NCBI GenBank assembly: GCA_027032655.1
Contig: JALVMZ010000218.1
Span: forward strand, 1-15,560
Origin: Desulfobacteraceae bacterium
Lineage (GTDB): Bacteria > Desulfobacterota > DSM-4660 > Desulfatiglandales > JALVMZ01
DNA: 15,560 bases
Direction of reading: 5' to 3'
Made by a program: the position numbers and the translations under genes. This document shows, piece by piece, positions 13,786 to 15,560 of this stretch. Every line of letters starts with the position of its first letter. The stretch's first letter is position 1. Under the pieces are notes generated by a model, which was given only the letters and a program-made list of their open reading frames with translations, was not told the DNA's origin and searched no databases.

Positions 13786-14612
13786 GAGTCAAACCCGATA
13801 CAGAGATTTATGGAATAATCGGTCATCCACTATCCCATTCCCTGAGTCCTGTTATCCACAACCTGGCATTTGAATTATTTGGAATAAATGCGATTTATAT
13901 TCCATTCGAAACAGAGGATCTGACAGGGGCAATTTATGGTGTAAGGGCCCTGAACATCAAGGGACTTAGTGTTACCATCCCCTATAAAACGGGTGTGCTT
14001 GAGCTTCTGGATGATATAGATGAAAATGCCGGAAGGATCGGGGCTGTAAATACGATTTTGAATAAGCATGGCAGATTGACTGGTTACAATACTGATTCAA
14101 CCGGTGGTATAAGGGCACTTGAGGAGATAACCACCATAAGAGGTAAGAGGTGTTTGATAATTGGGGCGGGTGGTTCAGCAATGGCACTGGGATATGGCTT
14201 AAAAGAGAAGGGGGCCGAACTTTATATCACAAACAGGACAAAAAAGCGGGGAGAGGAGCTTGCGAACAGACTTGGTGCAGAATTTGTGGATATCGGAAGA
14301 GCAGTAGATATACCCATTGATATATTAATTCAGGCAACCCCTGTTGGAATGTATCCCCATGCTGATAAATCTCCTGTTCCCTTTAAGATACTCAAAGAGG
14401 GTATGGTAGTTATGGATATTATATACAATCCCGTTGAGACCCTATTGTTAAAAGAGGCCAGAAGGCATGGATGTTCAACCATATCCGGGATTCATATGTT
14501 TATAAACCAGGCAGTGGAGCAGTTCCTGATATGGACAGGTAAGCCGGCACCAGCGGAAGAGATGAGGAACTACGCACTAAAGCAAATAAAACAGGGCTTT
14601 AAATATGGATGA
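13779..14612 (+). CDS. aroE: shikimate dehydrogenase
   Basis: A 277-residue NADPH-dependent enzyme reducing 3-dehydroshikimate to shikimate. The substrate motif SHSLSP is at residues 19-24, the catalytic Lys70 in VTIPYKTG, the Asp106 in YNTDSTGG, the dinucleotide loop GAGGSA at 129-134 and the NADP-type NRT at 152-154. ATG 13779 has GGAG nine bases upstream; ATG 13764 would add five residues. It overlaps aroD by seven bases and aroA by eight. The IPYK in place of the common IPHK is a known type of variation. Confidence 0.95.
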   Translation: MLRVKPDTEIYGIIGHPLSHSLSPVIHNLAFELFGINAIYIPFETEDLTGAIYGVRALNIKGLSVTIPYKTGVLELLDDIDENAGRIGAVNTILNKHGRLTGYNTDSTGGIRALEEITTIRGKRCLIIGAGGSAMALGYGLKEKGAELYITNRTKKRGEELANRLGAEFVDIGRAVDIPIDILIQATPVGMYPHADKSPVPFKILKEGMVVMDIIYNPVETLLLKEARRHGCSTISGIHMFINQAVEQFLIWTGKPAPAEEMRNYALKQIKQGFKYG

Positions 14613-15560
14613 TTTAAATGGTGATATAACCATAAGGATTCCAGGTTCCAAGAGTATCACACACAGGGCACTGATAACAGGGGCCCTGGCCCGGGGACAG
14701 AGCACCCTCAGCGGATTCCTCCTGTGCGAGGATACCCTCCATACAATGAACTGTATCAGGATGTTAACTCAAGAGGTAACAGTTGAGGATAATAGAATCA
14801 CATTACATGGAAAAGGCGGAAAATTTCCCAGCATCAAAGGCATTGAATATATCTATCTGGGTGATTCAGGGACCTCATTAAGACTCCTTTTATCGGTCAT
14901 TGCCCTTATCAGAGGCAAATTCATTATTACTGGCTCAAAGAGAATGAGGGAAAGACCCATTGGAGAGCTTGTATCAGCACTGAATCAGATGGGTGTGGAT
15001 GCAAGATGTATTGCGGTGCCTGATTTTCCACCGGTATTTATGAACTCCCGGGGCATAAAGGGTGGGAGGATAAGCATCAAAGGCAGGCACAGCAGTCAGT
15101 TCATATCCTCAATTCTCATATCCTCCCCGTATGCTGAAAAAGATGTTGAAATTGAACTCCAGAATGAGCCTGTATCAAGGCCCTATATTGACATTACCAT
15201 TGATGTGATGAATCAATTCGGTGTAAGTGTTATAAGGGATGGCTACAGGTATTTTAAGGTTAAATCAGGTATCCGATACAGGACATGCAACTTTCAGGTG
15301 GAAGGGGATGTATCTTCTGCCTCATATTTCTGGGGCATTTCAGCAATAACCGGTCTTAAAATCATAACAGAAAATATCTTCCCTTTTAAGACCAGACAGG
15401 GGGATATAAGGTTCCTTGATGTGCTTGAGAACATGGGCTGTAAGGTAAAAAGGGCCTCATGCGGGGCAATGGTTCAGGGTAACGAATTAAAAGGGGTGGA
15501 AGTGGACATGAGGGATATGCCTGATATGGTTCCAACCTTATCTGCGATCTCTCTTTTTGC
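14605..15560 (+). CDS. aroA: 5-enolpyruvylshikimate-3-phosphate (EPSP) synthase, cut by window end
   Basis: 318 codons are visible from ATG 14605. The enzyme adds enolpyruvate to shikimate-3-phosphate. Visible motifs are IPGSKSITHRALI (Lys16, Arg21; the family usually has SISNR or SISHR), LGDSGTSLRLL with the glycine equivalent to E. coli Gly96, KRMRERPIGEL, SSQFISSILI, EPVSRPYIDIT, VEGDVSSASYFW and DMPDMVPTLSAI with the catalytic Asp. The residue at the E. coli Pro101 position is Leu, as in many non-enterobacterial enzymes. About 100 residues should follow outside the window. The start overlaps aroE by eight bases. It completes the seven chorismate-pathway genes of the operon. Confidence 0.95.
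   Translation, partial: MDDLNGDITIRIPGSKSITHRALITGALARGQSTLSGFLLCEDTLHTMNCIRMLTQEVTVEDNRITLHGKGGKFPSIKGIEYIYLGDSGTSLRLLLSVIALIRGKFIITGSKRMRERPIGELVSALNQMGVDARCIAVPDFPPVFMNSRGIKGGRISIKGRHSSQFISSILISSPYAEKDVEIELQNEPVSRPYIDITIDVMNQFGVSVIRDGYRYFKVKSGIRYRTCNFQVEGDVSSASYFWGISAITGLKIITENIFPFKTRQGDIRFLDVLENMGCKVKRASCGAMVQGNELKGVEVDMRDMPDMVPTLSAISLF

Noticed and set aside
14605..15560. Class II (glyphosate-tolerant) EPSP synthase
   Set aside because: The glycine equivalent to E. coli Gly96 is kept; the Leu at the Pro101 position alone is common and does not define class II.
1..15560. tRNA, rRNA, CRISPR array or insertion sequence
   Set aside because: None seen by reading; the window is packed with biosynthetic genes and the only repeated elements are the attenuator stems.

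Overview
This is a bacterial chromosomal segment carrying almost the whole aromatic amino-acid pathway as two divergent operons, plus a small inositol gene pair. AT-rich, AGG/ATA-rich codon use, tightly overlapping genes, a bacterial-type shikimate kinase, a stand-alone type I-beta DAHP synthase and an archaeal/actinobacterial-type inositol-phosphate synthase suggest an anaerobic or deep-branching bacterium, for example Desulfobacterota- or Nitrospirota-like. That lineage guess is weak; the gene calls are strong.

Layout. Minus strand, 1-1982: a CTP:inositol-1-phosphate cytidylyltransferase cut by the window edge, myo-inositol-1-phosphate synthase, and their promoter. Minus strand, 1998-7661: promoter, a trp leader peptide with three consecutive Trp codons, two tandem attenuator hairpins, then trpE-G-C-F-B-A with overlapping or nearly touching genes. 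trpD is absent from its usual place. Plus strand, 7670-15560: promoter, an aromatic leader peptide and attenuator, aroK-aroC, a second aromatic leader peptide and attenuator that begins on the aroC stop codon, then aroF-aroB-pheA-tyrA-aroD-aroE-aroA (aroA runs off the window). Together these genes encode all seven steps from E4P+PEP to chorismate, the Phe and Tyr branches to phenylpyruvate and hydroxyphenylpyruvate, and the Trp branch except anthranilate phosphoribosyltransferase.

The most interesting content lies in three short leader regions that normal gene calling misses. trpL has WWW; the aroK leader has NYFYFWW with nine aromatic residues in 24; the aroF leader has YYYWFF. Each is followed by mutually exclusive antiterminator and terminator helices that I could pair by hand. 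All four terminator stems share a CCGTGGG core, which suggests one attenuator module copied several times. The trp version looks like a two-terminator cascade in which freeing the first terminator's 3' arm would disarm the second.

The enzymes that usually carry feedback control look stripped of it. TrpE has Phe at the LLES serine (the position of the known S40F desensitising change), DAHP synthase lacks an N-terminal regulatory domain, PheA lacks the ACT domain, and TyrA has no ACT domain. Read together, this suggests the pathway is controlled mainly by leader-peptide attenuation rather than end-product inhibition. That conclusion is inference.
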